A stretch of 64,000 bases of DNA, taken from contig OU015551.1 of the NCBI GenBank assembly GCA_907165065.1, positions 1,922,001-1,986,000 on the forward strand, written 5' to 3'. Position 1 is the stretch's first letter. Each line of letters starts with the position of its first letter. The position numbers and the translations under genes were made by a program. Positions 12,801 to 27,800 of the stretch are shown in pieces. Source of the DNA: Caprimulgus europaeus (taxonomy: Eukaryota; Chordata; Aves; Caprimulgiformes; Caprimulgidae). Below the pieces are notes generated by a model that had not been told where the DNA came from, ran no database searches, and saw only the letters and a list, made by a program, of their open reading frames with translations.

Positions 12801-15800
12801 ACGCTGGGATGTGACAGTGATACCTTAGATTTTGAATAACTCTGGTCTGAGCACCTCTTCCTTTCTCCTGCTGTAACAGCACCGAGGCAGAACATCACCC
12901 ATATTAGTTTCCTAGTGGGTGTCAAGCACGAGTGTTACCTAACCAGGTTGGTATGTTTGACAAAAGGAGAATCTTTGGAGGTGACACAACCAACCTGACA
13001 CAACCTGGTCTCTCTGTGGGAGAGACCGTGGAGCCACGGGGTGTGATTGCTGTAAAGGATTATTTAGAGAATGAGCCCCTCCTTAGAAACAATCGAGATG
13101 ATTTGGAACGTTTACTTATACCTCAAGGGAAGGGTAATTCTTTCACGCTGACGAACACACAGGTATTGCATTGTCATTCACTGAGGTGGATGTGGGTGAG
13201 GAGCAGATTTTTCAGGTGCTGCCAATTCAGAAAATCTGACCAAAAAAAAGTATTAATATAGAATGCTTCCATAAAGAGCAATTTGAAAAATGTTTGGCTT
13301 CTTTTTTTTATCATAGAATCATTGAATGGTTTGGGTTGGAAGGGACCTTAAAGCTCATCCAGTCCCAACCCCCCTGCCAGCAGCAGGGACACCTTCCACT
13401 AGACCAGGTTGCTCAAAGCCTCAGCCAGCCTGGCCAAGAACACTTCCAGGGAGGAGCAGCCACAGCTTCTCTGGCCAACTTGGGCCAGGGTCTCACCACC
13501 CTCACACCAAAGAATTTCTCCCTCACATCTCATCTCCATCTCCCCTCTGCCACTTTCAAGCCATCACCCCTTGTTCTGTCACTCCCTGCCCTTGGCCAAA
13601 GTCCCTCCCCAGCCTTCCTGGAGCCCCTTCAGGTACTGGGAGGCCACTGGAAGGTCTCCCTGGAGCCTTCTCTTCTCCAGGCTGAACAGCCCCAACTCTC
13701 TCAGCCTGTCCTCACAGCAGAGCTGCTCCAGCCCTGGCATCATCCTCGTGGCCTCCTCTGCACTGGCTCCAGTAGCTCCATGTCCTTGTGCTGTTGGTGG
13801 CCCCAGCACTGCAGGGGGGGTCTCAGGAGAGCGGAGCAGAGGGGCAGAATCCCCTCCCTGGCCCTGCTGCCCACGCTGCTCTGGGTGCAGCCCAGGACAC
13901 GGTTATTGGCTCTGTGCTGCCAGCGCACGGTGCCGGCTCATGTTGGGCTTCTCCTCCCCCAGCACCCCAAGTCCTTCTCTCCAGAGCTGCTCTCAAGCCA
14001 CTCATCTCCCAGTCTGTATTTGTGCTTGGGACTGCCCTGACCCAGGTGCAGGACCTTGTGTTTGGCCTTGTTGAACTTCATGAGGTTGGCACAGACCCAG
14101 CTCTCAAACCTGTCCAGGTCCCTCTCTGGATGGTGTCCCGTCCCTCCAGCGTGTCAACCGCACCACACAGCTTGGTGTCATCAGCAAACTTGCTGAGGGT
14201 GCATTTTAACCCCTTTAGTGATCCATTTGGGTATCTACTACTGCCTCGACATCTGAGCAGGATGGACATCACTTCACAGTTTGCTCCTCAGTGAAATACA
14301 TCCAAAATCTGGAAATAGTCCAGAGTTCTCAAGAACCTGTTCCAGCAACCTCTGAACACTCAATCCTTGACTCTGTTCCATGGCTTCTGGAAAAGTGGGG
14401 AGGTCAACACCAAGTAGGGATGGGTATGAACATGATTTTTCACTGGGAAGGAATGCATTTGGTTTTTGGGGAACTCTCAACTCATATCTCTACTGCAATA
14501 AGAAGAACATTAGAACTCCCTGCTAAAAATTAACCAGGTCATAAAAAAATGGTTAAAAAGGATCAAAAAGAACAAAATTGTGACAATCCAAATTAATTTG
14601 TTTTTTTGAGAAGAGCTTTTGGCCAAAGGGAAACTTTCAATTATACCAAGTATTTAATCAGATCTTCACCAATAATTGATGTAACCCTTCCCTAAAAGAA
14701 GAAATTAAGTGGGGTTTAGGGGAAATCCTCGGGGGTGGCGGTAAATTCTAATTAAAAAAAAAGCAATTAATGGGTAGCTGTAAACTGAGACTGTGTTTTA
14801 AAGATCATCCATAACAGTTCCCTGCCTTAGGTCCATTTTTTTTCATGATTTCTTTGAAAGACACTCTGTAGAAAGACAAAAACTGGGAAATTTTGTAAAT
14901 ATTTTAGAAGACAAAATTCGAATTCAAATGGTTCTGAAAAAAACCCAAACAAACCAAAAAACCTGATTGTTCTGAGATCCAGTAGATAAAATTGAACCAC
15001 CAAGCAAGCTCAAATGCACATTTTGAGCTGTCAAAACTACGATATTTTCCTTTTTCTTCTCCAAAGTTCTCTCTAGAGAACTAAAAGCTGTACAGGTCTA
15101 TGAATTTGAAAGTAAAAAGAACATAAAAAATTTGGTGTATTTTCAGTTCAAATAGAAAAGGTGCAGAGATCCCTCTCAGACCTCTAAATGGTTCCTCATC
15201 TTTTCTTGTTTGAAACAGATGATAAAGTGGGAATATATTACAAATAAAAAAAGAGACAAAAAACCTGAAAATTATGATTCTGTACCATTAAAAAAAAAGT
15301 AATAAACCAATTTCACATAAAAGAGTTAAATAACAGAAAAATTAGATTTTTCCATACAAAAGTTACTTCACAGAAAGAACACCAAGTGTGCTAAATTATA
15401 GTAATAAAAAGAGTAAAACTATTAAAAACTTGACAAAGAAATCCTTCTTCTTCAATTTCAGACACATCATTCCAAGACACCACCCCCAACACAAAAAATA
15501 GCACAGAAATCACAGCAAAGGCTCTGACTTCAAAACCTCCTGGGAACTCCACAGAGATGCAGAGAAATTCCACAGCAATGAACATCAATGGAACAGTAGG
15601 AAATGAAATTCTGTCTGCAGCAGAAACATCGTCCTCTGCTCCTGGGACAGGCACACAAATTCCCAACACAACGTCAGTCTTCACTCTCAGAACTTCTCCA
15701 GACAACACCTCCACTACTGAGACCACCTCCAGAACTCTCACCACAGCTACACCCACCTCTTCTCAGCAGACAACCTCCACAGCTGCCACTACAGCCATGA

Positions 15801-18800
15801 CAACCCTGCACTCAACCACCGTGGCCACCTCTTCAACACTGGAATCCTCCAGCACAGCCTCCCAAGCCACCTCTGCTCCTCAGACTTCAGCTTCTCCCTC
15901 TTCCACACCTGCACAAACCTCTGCTCTTGGCACAACCTCCACACTCCTCTCCACCACTCCACCAACCTCCAGCCCAGGCTCTGCAACCACCACTGCAGGC
16001 ACTTCCATAACATCTGGAACAACCACTGCTGCTCCTGGCACCACCACAGCTAAAGAGACAACAGCCTCTGCCACCACAGTCCTCCCAGAAACATCCTCCT
16101 CTGCTTCTGGGACAACCACACCACAAGCCACCAGCACCTCACCTTTCACTCCCAAAGCTTCTCCAGACAACACCTCCACTACTGAGACCACCTCCAAAAC
16201 TCTGACCACAGCTACACCCACCTCTTCTCAGCAGACAACCTCCACAGCTGCCACTACAGCCATGACAACCCTGCACTCAACCACCGTGGCCACCTCTTCA
16301 ACACTGGAATCCTCCAGCACGGCCTCCCAAGCCACCTCTGCTCCTCAGACTTCAGCTTCTCCCTCTTCCACACCTGCACAAACCTCTGCTCTTGGCACAA
16401 CCTCCACACTCCTCTCCACCACTCCACCAACCTCCAGCCCAGGCTCTGCAACCACCACTGCAGGCACTTCAGGAGCACCTGGAACAACCACTGCTGCTCC
16501 TGGCACCACCACAGCTAAACAGACAACAGCCTCTGCCACCACAGTCCTCCCAGAAACATCCTCCTCTGCTTCTGGGACAGGCACACTACAAGCCACCACC
16601 ACCTCACCTTTCACTCCCAGCACTTCTCCAGACAACACCTCCACTACTGAGACCACCTCCAAAACCCTGACCACAGCTACACCCACCTCTTCTCAGCAGA
16701 CAACCTCCACAGCTGCCACTACAGCCATGACAACCCTGCACTCAAACACCGTGGCCACCTCTTCAACACTGGAATCCTCCAGCACGGCCTCCCAAGCCAC
16801 CTCTGCTCCTCAGACTTCAGCTTCTCCCTCTTCCACACCTGCACAAACCTCTGCTCTTGGCACAACCTCCACACTCCTCTCCACCACTCCACCAACCTCC
16901 AGCCCAGCCCCTGCAACCACCACTGCAGGCACTTCAGGAGCGCCTGGAACAACCACTGCTGCTCCTGGCACCACCACAGCTAAAGAGACAACAGCCTCTG
17001 CCACCACAGTCCTCCCAGAAACATCCTCCTCTGCTTCTGGGACAAGCACACCACGGGCCACCACCACCCTCAAAACTTCTCCAGACAACACCTCCACTAC
17101 TGAGACCACCTCCAAAACTCTGACCACAGCTACACCCACCTCTTCTCAGCAGACAACCTCCACAGCTGCCACTACAGCCATGACAACCCTGCACTCAACC
17201 ACCGTGGCCACCTCTTCAACACTGGAATCCTCCAGCACGGCCTCCCAAGCCACCTCTGCTCCTCAGACTTCAGCTTCTCCCTCTGCCACACCTGCACAAA
17301 CCTCTGCTCTTGGTACAACCTCCACACTCCTCTCCACCACTCCACCAACCTCCAGCCCAGGCTCTGCAACCACCACTGCAGGCACTTCAGGACCACCTGA
17401 AGGAGCCATTGCTGCTCCTGACACCACCACAGCTCAAGAGACAACAGCCTCTGCCACCAGTGTCCTCCCAGAAACATCCTCCTCTGCTTCTGGGACAGGC
17501 ACACCATGGGCCACCACCACCTCACCTTTCACTCCCAGCACTTCTCCAGACAACACCTCCACTACTGAGACCACCTCCAAATCTCTGACCACAGCTACAC
17601 CCACCTCTTCTCAGCAGACAACCTCCACAGCTGCCACTACAGCCATGACAACCCTGCACTCAACCACCGTGGCCACCTCTTCAACACTGGAATCCTCCAG
17701 CACGGCCTCCCAAGCCACCTCTGCTCCTCAGACTTCAGCTTCTCCCTCTGCCACACCTGCACAAACCTCTGCTCTTGGCACAACCTCCACACTCCTCTCC
17801 ACCACTCCACCAACCTCCAGCCCAGGCTCTGCAACCACCACTGCAGGCACTTCAGGAGCACCTGGAACAACCACTGCTGCTCCTGGCACCACCACAGCTA
17901 AACAGACAACAGCCTCTGCCACCACAGTCCTCCCAGAAACATCCTCCTCTGCTTCTGGGACAGGCACACTACAAGCCACCACCACCTCACCTTTCACTCC
18001 CAGCACTTCTCCAGACAACACCTCCACTACTGAGACCACCTCCAAAACCCTGACCACAGCTACACCCACCTCTTCTCAGCAGACAACCTCCACAGCTGCC
18101 ACTACAGCCATGACAACCCTGCACTCAAACACCGTGGCCACCTCTTCAACACTGGAATCCTCCAGCACGGCCTCCCAAGCCACCTCTGCTCCTCAGACTT
18201 CAGCTTCTCGCTCTTCCACACCTGCACAAACCTCTGCTCTTGGCACAACCTCCACACTCCTCTCCACCACTCCACCAACCTCCAGCCCAGCCTCTGCAGC
18301 CACCACTGCAGGCACTTCCAGAACATCTGGAACAACCACTGCTGCTCCTGGCACCACCACAGCTCAAGAGACAACAGCCTCTGCCACCAGTGTCCTCCCA
18401 GAAACATCCTCCTCTGCTTCTGGGACAACCACACCACGGGCCACCACCACTCTCAGCACTTCTCCAGACAACACCTCCACTACTGAGACCACCTCCAAAA
18501 CTCTGACCACAGCTACACCCACCTCTTCTCAGCAGACAACCTCCACAGCTGCCACTACAGCCATGACAACCCTGCACTCAACCACCGTGGCCACCTCTTC
18601 AACACTGGAATCCTCCAGCACGGCCTCCCAAGCCACCTCTGCTCCTCAGACTTCAGCTTCTCCCTCTTCCACACATGCACAAACCTCTGCTCTTGGCACA
18701 ACCTCCACACTCCTCTCCACCACTCCACCAACCTCCAGCCCAGGCTCTGCAACCACCACTGCAGGCACTTCAGGACCACCTGAAGGAGCCATTGCTGCTC

Positions 18801-21800
18801 CTGACACCACCACAGCTCAAGAGACAACAGCCTCTGCCACCACAGTCCTCCCAGAAACATCCTCCTCTGCTTCTGGGACGAGCACACCACGGGCCACCAC
18901 CACCTCACCTTTCACTCTCAGCACTTCTCCAGACAACACCTCCACTACTGAGACCACCTCCAAAACTCTGACCACAGCTACACCCACCTCTTCTCAGCAG
19001 ACAACCTCCACAGCTGCCACTACAGCCATGACAACCCTGCACTCAACCACCGTGGCCACCTCTTCAACACTGGAATCCTCCAGCACGGCCTCCCAAGCCA
19101 CCTCTGCTCCTCAGACTTCAGCTTCTCCCTCTTCCACACCAGCACAAACCTCTGCTCTTGGCACAACCTCCACACTCCTCTCCACCACTCCACCAACCTC
19201 CAGCCCAGCCTCTGCAGCCACCACTGCAGGCACTTCAGGAGCGCCTGGAACAACCACTGCTGCTCCTGGCACCACCACAGCTAAAGAGACAACAGCCTCT
19301 GCCACCACAGTCCTCCCAGAAACATCCTCCTCTGCTTCTGGGACAACCACACCACAAGCCACCACCACTCTCAGCACTTCTCCAGACAACACCTCCACTA
19401 CTGAGACCACCTCCAAAACTCTGACCACAGCTACACCCACCTCTTCTCAGCAGACAACCTCCACAGCTGCCACTACAGCCATGACAACCCTGCACTCAAC
19501 CACCGTGGCCACCTCTGCCATGGTGGAATCCTCCAGCACGGCCTCCCAAGCCACCTCTGCTTCTCAGACTTCAGCTTCACCCTCTGCCACACCTGCACAA
19601 ACCTCTGCTCTTGGCACAACCTCCACACTCCTCTCCACCACTCCACCAACCTCCAGCCCAGCCTCTGCAGCCACCACTGCAGGCACTTCAGGACCACCTG
19701 GAACAACCACTGCTGCTCCTGACACCACCACAGCTCAAGAGACAACAGCCTCTGCCACCAGTGTCCTCCCAGAAACATCCTCCTCTGCTTCTGGGACAGG
19801 CACACCACGGGCCACCACCACCTCACCTTTCACTCCCAGCACTTCTCCAGACAACACCTCCACTACTGAGACCACCTCCAAAACTCTGACCACAGCTACA
19901 CCCACCTCTTCTCAGCAGACAACCTCCACAGCTGCCACTACAGCCATGACAACCCTGCACTCAACCACCGTGGCCACCTCTTCAACACTGGAATCCTCCA
20001 GCACGGCCTCCCAAGCCACCTCTGCTCCTCAGACTTCAGCTTCACCCTCTTCCACACCTGCACAAACCTCTGCTCTTGGCACAACCTCCACACTCCTCTC
20101 CACCACTCCACCAACCTCCAGCCCAGCCTCTGCAGCCACCACTGCAGGCACTTCCAGAACATCTGGAACAACCACTGCTGCTCCTGGCACCACCACAGCT
20201 CAAGAGACAACAGCCTCTGCCACCACAGTCCTCCCAGAAACATCCTCCTCTGCTTCTGGGACAACCACACCACGGGCCACCACCACTCTCAGCACTTCTC
20301 CAGACAACACCTCCACTACTGAGACCACCTCCAAAACTCTGACCACAGCTACACCCACCTCTTCTCAGCAGACAACCTCCACAGCTGCCACTACAGCCAT
20401 GACAACCCTGCACTCAACCACCGTGGCCACCTCTTCAACACTGGAATCCTCCAGCACGGCCTCCCAAGCCACCTCTGCTCCTCAGACTTCAGCTTCACCC
20501 TCTGCCACACCTGCACAAACCTCTGCTCTTGGCACAACCTCCACACTCCTCTCCACCACTCCACCAACCTCCAGCCCAGCCCCTGCAACCACCACTGCAG
20601 GCACTTCAGGAGCACCTGGAACAACCACCACTGCTGCTCCTGGCACCACCACAGCTCAAGAGACAACAGCCTCTGCCACCACAGTCCTCCCAGAAACATC
20701 CTCCTCTGCTTCTGGGACAACCACACCACAAGCCACCAGCACCTCACCTTTCACTCCCAAAGCTGCTCCAGACAACACCTCCACTACTGAGACCACCTCC
20801 AAAACTCTGACCACAGCTACACCCACCTCTTCTCAGCAGACAACCTCCACAGCTGCCACTACAGCCATGACAACCCTGCACTCAACCACCGTGGCCACCT
20901 CTGCCATGCTGGAATCCTCCAGCACGGCCTCCCAAGCCACCTCTGCTCCTCAGACTTCAGCTTCACCCTCTGCCACACCTGCACAAACCTCTGCTCTTGG
21001 CACAACCTCCACACTCCTCTCCACCACTCCACCAACCTCCAGCCCAGCCTCTGCAGCCACCACTGCAGGCACTTCAGGACCACCTGGAACAACCACTGCT
21101 GCTCCTGGCACCACCACAGCTAAACAGACAACAGCCTCTGCCACCACAGTCCTCCCAGAAACATCCTCCTCTGCTTCTGGGACAACCACACCACAAGCCA
21201 CCACCACCCTCAAAACTTCTCCAGACAACACCTCCACTACTGAGACCACCTCCAAAACTCTGACCACAGCTACACCCACCTCTTCTCAGCAGACAACCTC
21301 CACAGCTGCCACTACAGCCATGACAACCCTGCACTCAACCACCGTGGCCACCTCTTCAACACTGGAATCCTCCAGCACGGCCTCCCAAGCCACCTCTGCT
21401 CCTCAGACTTCAGCTTCTCCCTCTTCCACACCTGCACAAACCTCTGCTCTTGGCACAACCTCCACACTCCTCTCCACCACTCCACCAACCTCCAGCCCAG
21501 CCTCTGCAGCCACCACTGCAGGCACTTCAGGACCACCTGGAACAACCACTGCTGCTCCTGACACCACCACAGCTAAACAGACAACAGCCTCTGCCACCAC
21601 AGTCCTCCCAGAAACATCCTCCTCTGCTACTGGGACAACCACACCACGGGCCACCATCACTCTCAGCAGTTCTCCAGACAACACCTCCACTACTGAGACC
21701 ACCTCCAAAACTCTGACCACAGCTACACCCACCTCTTCTCAGCAGACAACCTCCACAGCTGCCACTACAGTCATGACAACCCTGCACTCAACCACCGTGG

Positions 21801-24800
21801 CCACCTCTGCCATGGTGGAATCCTCCAGCACGGCCTCCCAAGCCACCTCTGCTCCTCAGACTTCAGCTTCTCCCTCTTCCACACCTGCACAAACCTCTGC
21901 TCTTGGCACAACCTCCACACTCCTCTCCACCACTCCACCAACCTCCAGCCCAGCTTCTGCAACCACCACTGCAGGCACTTCCAGAACATCTGGAACAACC
22001 ACTGCTGCTCCTGGCACCACCACAGCTCAAGAGACAACAGCCTCTGCCACCACAGTCCTCCCAGAAACATCCTCCTCTGCTTCTGGGACAACCACACCAT
22101 GGGCCACCACCACTCTCAGCACTTCTCCAGACAACACCTCCACTACTGAGACCACCTCCAAAACTCTGACCACAGCTACACCCACCTCTTCTCAGCAGAC
22201 AACCTCCACAGCTGCCACTACAGCCATGACAACCCTGCACTCAACCACCGTGGCCACCTCTTCAACACTGGAATCCTCCAGCACGGCCTCCCAAGCCACC
22301 TCTGCTCCTCAGACTTCAGCTTCTCCCTCTTCCACACCTGCACAAACCTCTGCTCTTGGCACAACCTCCACACTCCTCTCCACCACTCCACCAACCTCCA
22401 GCCCAGGCTCTGCAACCACCACTGCAGGCACTTCAGGACCACCTGAAGGAGCCATTGCTGCTCCTGACACCACCACAGCTCAAGAGACAACAGCCTCTGC
22501 CACCACAGTCCTCCCAGAAACATCCTCCTCTGCTTCTGGGACAACCACACCACGGGCCACCACCACCCTCAAAACTTCTCCAGACAACACCTCCACTACT
22601 GAGACCACCTCCAAAACTCTAACCACAGCTACACCCACCTCTTCTCAGCAGACAACCTCCACAGCTGCCACTACAGCCATGACAACCCTGCACTCAACCA
22701 CCGTGGCCACCTCTTCAACACTGGAATCCTCCAGCACGGCCTCCCAAGCCACCTCTGCTCCTCAGACTTCAGCTTCACCCTCTGCCACACCTGCACAAAC
22801 CTCTGCTCTTGGCACAACCTCCACACTCCTCTCCACCACTCCACCAACCTCCAGCCCAGCCTCTGCAGCCACCACTGCAGGCACTTCAGGACCACCTGGA
22901 ACAACCACTGCTGCTCCTGGCACCACCACAGCTCAAGAGACAACAGCCTCTGCCACCACAGTCCTCCCAGAAACATCCTCCTCTGCTTCTGGGACAACCA
23001 CACTACAAGCCACCAGCACCTCACCTTTCACTCCCAAAGCTTCTCCAGACAACACCTCCACTACTGAGACCACCTCCAAAACTCTGACCACAGCTACACC
23101 CACCTCTTCTCAGCAGACAACCTCCACAGCTGCCACTACAGCCATGACAACCCTGCACTCAACCACCGTGGCCACCTCTGCCATGCTGGAATCCTCCAGC
23201 ACGGCCTCCCAAGCCACCTCTGCTCCTCAGACTTCAGCTTCACCCTCTGCCACACCTGCACAAACCTCTGCTCTTGGCACAACCTCCACACTCCTCTCCA
23301 CCACTCCATCAACCTCCAGCCCAGCCTCTGCAACCACCACTGCAGGCACTTCCAGAACATCTGGAACAACCACTGCTGCTCCTGGCACCACCACAGCTCA
23401 AGAGACAACAGCCTCTGCCACCACAGTCCTCCCAGAAACATCCTCCTCTGCTTCTGGGACAGGCACACCACGGGCCACCACCACCTCACCTTTCACTCCC
23501 AGCAGTTCTCCAGACAACACCTCCACTACTGAGACCACCTCCAAAACTCTGACCACAGCTACACCCACCTCTTCTCAGCAGACAACCTCCACAGCTGCCA
23601 CTACAGCCATGACAACCCTGCACTCAACCACCGTGGCCACCTCTTCAACACTGGAATCCTCCAGCACGGCCTCCCAAGCCACCTCTGCTCCTCAGACTTC
23701 AGCTTCACCCTCTGCCACACCTGCACAAACCTCTGCTCTTGGCACAACCTCCACACTCCTCTCCACCACTCCACCAACCTCCAGCCCAGCCTCTGCAGCC
23801 ACCACTGCAGGCACTTCAGGACCACCTGGAACAACCACTGCTGCTCCTGGCACCACCACAGCTCAAGAGACAACAGCCTCTGCCACCACAGTCCTCCCAG
23901 AAACATCCTCCTCTGCTTCTGGGACAACCACACTACAAGCCACCACCACCTCACCTTTCACTCCCAAAGCTTCTCCAGACAACACCTCCACTACTGAGAC
24001 CACCTCCAAAACTCTGACCACAGCTACACCCACCTCTTCTCAGCAGACAACCTCCACAGCTGCCACTACAGCCATGACAACCCTGCACTCAACCACCGTG
24101 GCCACCTCTTCAACACTGGAATCCTCCAGCACGGCCTCCCAAGCCACCTCTGCTCCTCAGACTTCAGCTTCTCGCTCTTCCACACCTGCACAAACCTCTG
24201 CTCTTGGCACAACCTCCACACTCCTCTCCACCACTCCACCAACCTCCAGCCCAGCCTCTGCAGCCACCACTGCAGGCACTTCAGGAGCGCCTGGAACAAC
24301 CACTGCTGCTCCTGGCACCACCACAGCTAAAGAGACAACAGCCTCTGCCACCACAGTCCTCCCAGAAACATCCTCCTCTGCTTCTGGGACAACCACACCA
24401 CGGGCCACCACCACCTCACCTTTCACTCCCAAAGCTGCTCCAGACAACACCTCCACTACTGAGACCACCTCCAAAACTCTGACCACAGCTACACCCACCT
24501 CTTCTCAGCAGACAACCTCCACAGCTGCCACTACAGCCATGACAACCCTGCACTCAACCACCGTGGCCACCTCTGCCATGCTGGAATCCTCCAGCACGGC
24601 CTCCCAAGCCACCTCTGCTCCTCAGACTTCAGCTTCACCCTCTGCCACACCTGCACAAACCTCTGCTCTTGGCACAACCTCCACACTCCTCTCCACCACT
24701 CCACCAACCTCCAGCCCAGCCTCTGCAACCACCACTGCAGGCACTTCAGGACCACCTGAGGGAGCCATTGCTGGTCCTGGCACCACCACAGCTAAAGAGA

Positions 24801-27800
24801 CAACAGCCTCTGCCACCACAGTCCTCCCAGAAACATCCTCCTCTGCTTCTGGGACAACCACACCACGGGCCACCACCACTCTCAGCACTTCTCCAGACAA
24901 CACCTCCACTACTGAGACCACCTCCAAAACTCTGACCACAGCTACACCCACCTCTTCTCAGCAGACAACCTCCACAGCTGCCACTACAGCCATGACAACC
25001 CTGCACTCAACCACCGTGGCCACCTCTTCAACACTGGAATCCTCCAGCACGGCCTCCCAAGCCACCTCTGCTCCTCAGACTTCAGCTTCACCCTCTGCCA
25101 CACCTGCACAAACCTCTGCTCTTGGCACAACCTCCACACTCCTCTCCACCACTCCACCAACCTCCAGCCCAGCCTCTGCAGCCACCACTGCAGGCACTTC
25201 CAGAACATCTGGAACAACCACTGCTGCTCTTGGCACCACCACAGCTCAAGAGACAACAGCCTCTGCCACCACAGTCCTCCCAGAAACATCCTCCTCTGCT
25301 TCTGGGAGAACCACACCACGGGCCACCACCACTCCCAGCACTTCTCCAGACAACACCTCCACTACTGAGACCACCTCCAAAACTCTGACCACAGCTACAC
25401 CCACCTCTTCTCAGCAGACAACCTCCACAGCTGCCACTACAGCCATGACAACCCTGCACTCAACCACCGTGGCCACCTCTTCAACACTGGAATCCTCCAG
25501 CACGGCCTCCCAAGCCACCTCTGCTCCTCAGACTTCAGCTTCTCCCTCTTCCACACCTGCACAAACCTCTGCTCTTGGCACAACCTCCACACTCCTCTCC
25601 ACCACTCCACCAACCTCCAGCCCAGCCTCTGCAGCCACCACTGCAGGCACTTCAGGACCACCTGGAACAACCACTGCTGCTCCTGGCACCACCACAGCTA
25701 AAGAGACAACAGCCTCTGCCACCACAGTCCTCCCAGAAACATCCTCCTCTGCTTCTGGGACAACCACACCACGGGCCACCACCACCCTCAAAGCTTCTCC
25801 AGACAACACCTCCACTACTGAGACCACCTCCAAAACTCTGACCACAGCTACACCCACCTCTTCTCAGCAGACAACCTCCACAGCTGCCACTACAGCCATG
25901 ACAACCCTGCACTCAACCACCGTGGCCACCTCTTCAACACTGGAATCCTCCAGCACGGCCTCCCAAGCCACCTCTGCTCCTCAGACTTCAGCTTCACCCT
26001 CTGCCACACCTGCACAAACCTCTGCTCTTGGCACAACCTCCACACTCCTCTCCACCACTCCACCAACCTCCAGCCCAGCCTCTGCAGCCACCACTGCAGG
26101 CACTTCAGGACCACCTGGAACAACCACTGCTGCTCCTGGCACCACCACAGCTAAAGAGACAACAGCCTCTGCCACCACAGTCCTCCCAGAAACATCCTCC
26201 TCTGCTTCTGGGACAACCACACTACAAGCCACCACCACCTCACCTTTCACTCCCAAAGCTTCTCCAGACAACACCTCCACTACTGAGACCACCTCCAAAA
26301 CTCTGACCACAGCTACACCCACCTCTTCTCAGCAGACAACCTCCACAGCTGCCACTACAGCCATGACAACCCTGCACTCAACCACCGTGGCCACCTCTGC
26401 CATGCTGGAATCCTCCAGCACGGCCTCCCAAGCCACCTCTGCTCCTCAGACTTCAGCTTCACCCTCTGCCACACCTGCACAAACCTCTGCTCTTGGCACA
26501 ACCTCCACACTCCTCTCCACCACTCCACCAACCTCCAGCCCAGCCTCTGCAACCACCACTGCAGGCACTTCCAGAACATCTGGAACAACCACTGCTGCTC
26601 CTGGCACCACCACAGCTAAACAGACAACAGCCTCTGCCACCACAGTCCTCCCAGAAACATCCTCCTCTGCTTCTGGGACAGGCACACCACGGGCCACCAC
26701 CACCTCACCTTTCACTCCCAGCAGTTCTCCAGACAACACCTCCACTACTGAGACCACCTCCAAAACTCTGACCACAGCTACACCCACCTCTTCTCAGCAG
26801 ACAACCTCCACAGCTGCCACTACAGCCATGACAACCCTGCACTCAACCACCGTGGCCACCTCTTCAACACTGGAATCCTCCAGAACGGCCTCCCAAGCCA
26901 CCTCTGCTCCTCAGACTTCAGCTTCACCCTCTGCCACACCTGCACAAACCTCTGCTCTTGGCACAACCTCCACACTCCTCTCCACCACTCCACCAACCTC
27001 CAGCCCAGCCTCTGCAGCCACCACTGCAGGCACTTCAGGACCACCTGGAACAACCACTGCTGCTCCTGGCACCACCACAGCGAAAGAGACAACAGCCTCT
27101 GCCACCACAGTCCTCCCAGAAACATCCTCCTCTGCTTCTGGGACAAGCACACCACGGGCCACCACCACCCTCAAAACTTCTCCAGACAACACCTCCACTA
27201 CTGAGACCACCTCCAAAACTCTGACCACAGCTACACCCACCTCTTCTCAGCAGACAACCTCCACAGCTGCCACTACAGCCATGACAACCCTGCACTCAAC
27301 CACCGTGGCCACGTCTGCCATGGTGGAATCCTCCAGCACGGCCTCCCAAGCCACCTCTGCTCCTCAGACTTCAGCTTCTCCCTCTTCCACACCTGCACAA
27401 ACCTCTGCTCTTGGCACAACCTCCACACTCCTCTCCACCACTCCACCAACCTCCAGCCCAGCTTCTGCAACCACCACTGCAGGCACTTCAGGAGCGCCTG
27501 GAACAACCACTGCTGCTCCTGGCACCACCACAGCTAAAGAGACAACAGCCTCTGCCACCAGTGTCCTCCCAGAAACATCCTCCTCTGCTTCTGGGACAAC
27601 CACACCACGGGCCACCACCACTCTCAGCACTTCTCCAGACAACACCTCCACTACTGAGACCACCTCCAAAACTCTGACCACAGCTACACCCACCTCTTCT
27701 CAGCAGACAACCTCCACAGCTGCCACTACAGCCATGACAACCCTGCACTCAACCACCGTGGCCACCTCTTCAACACTGGAATCCTCCAGCACGGCCTCCC

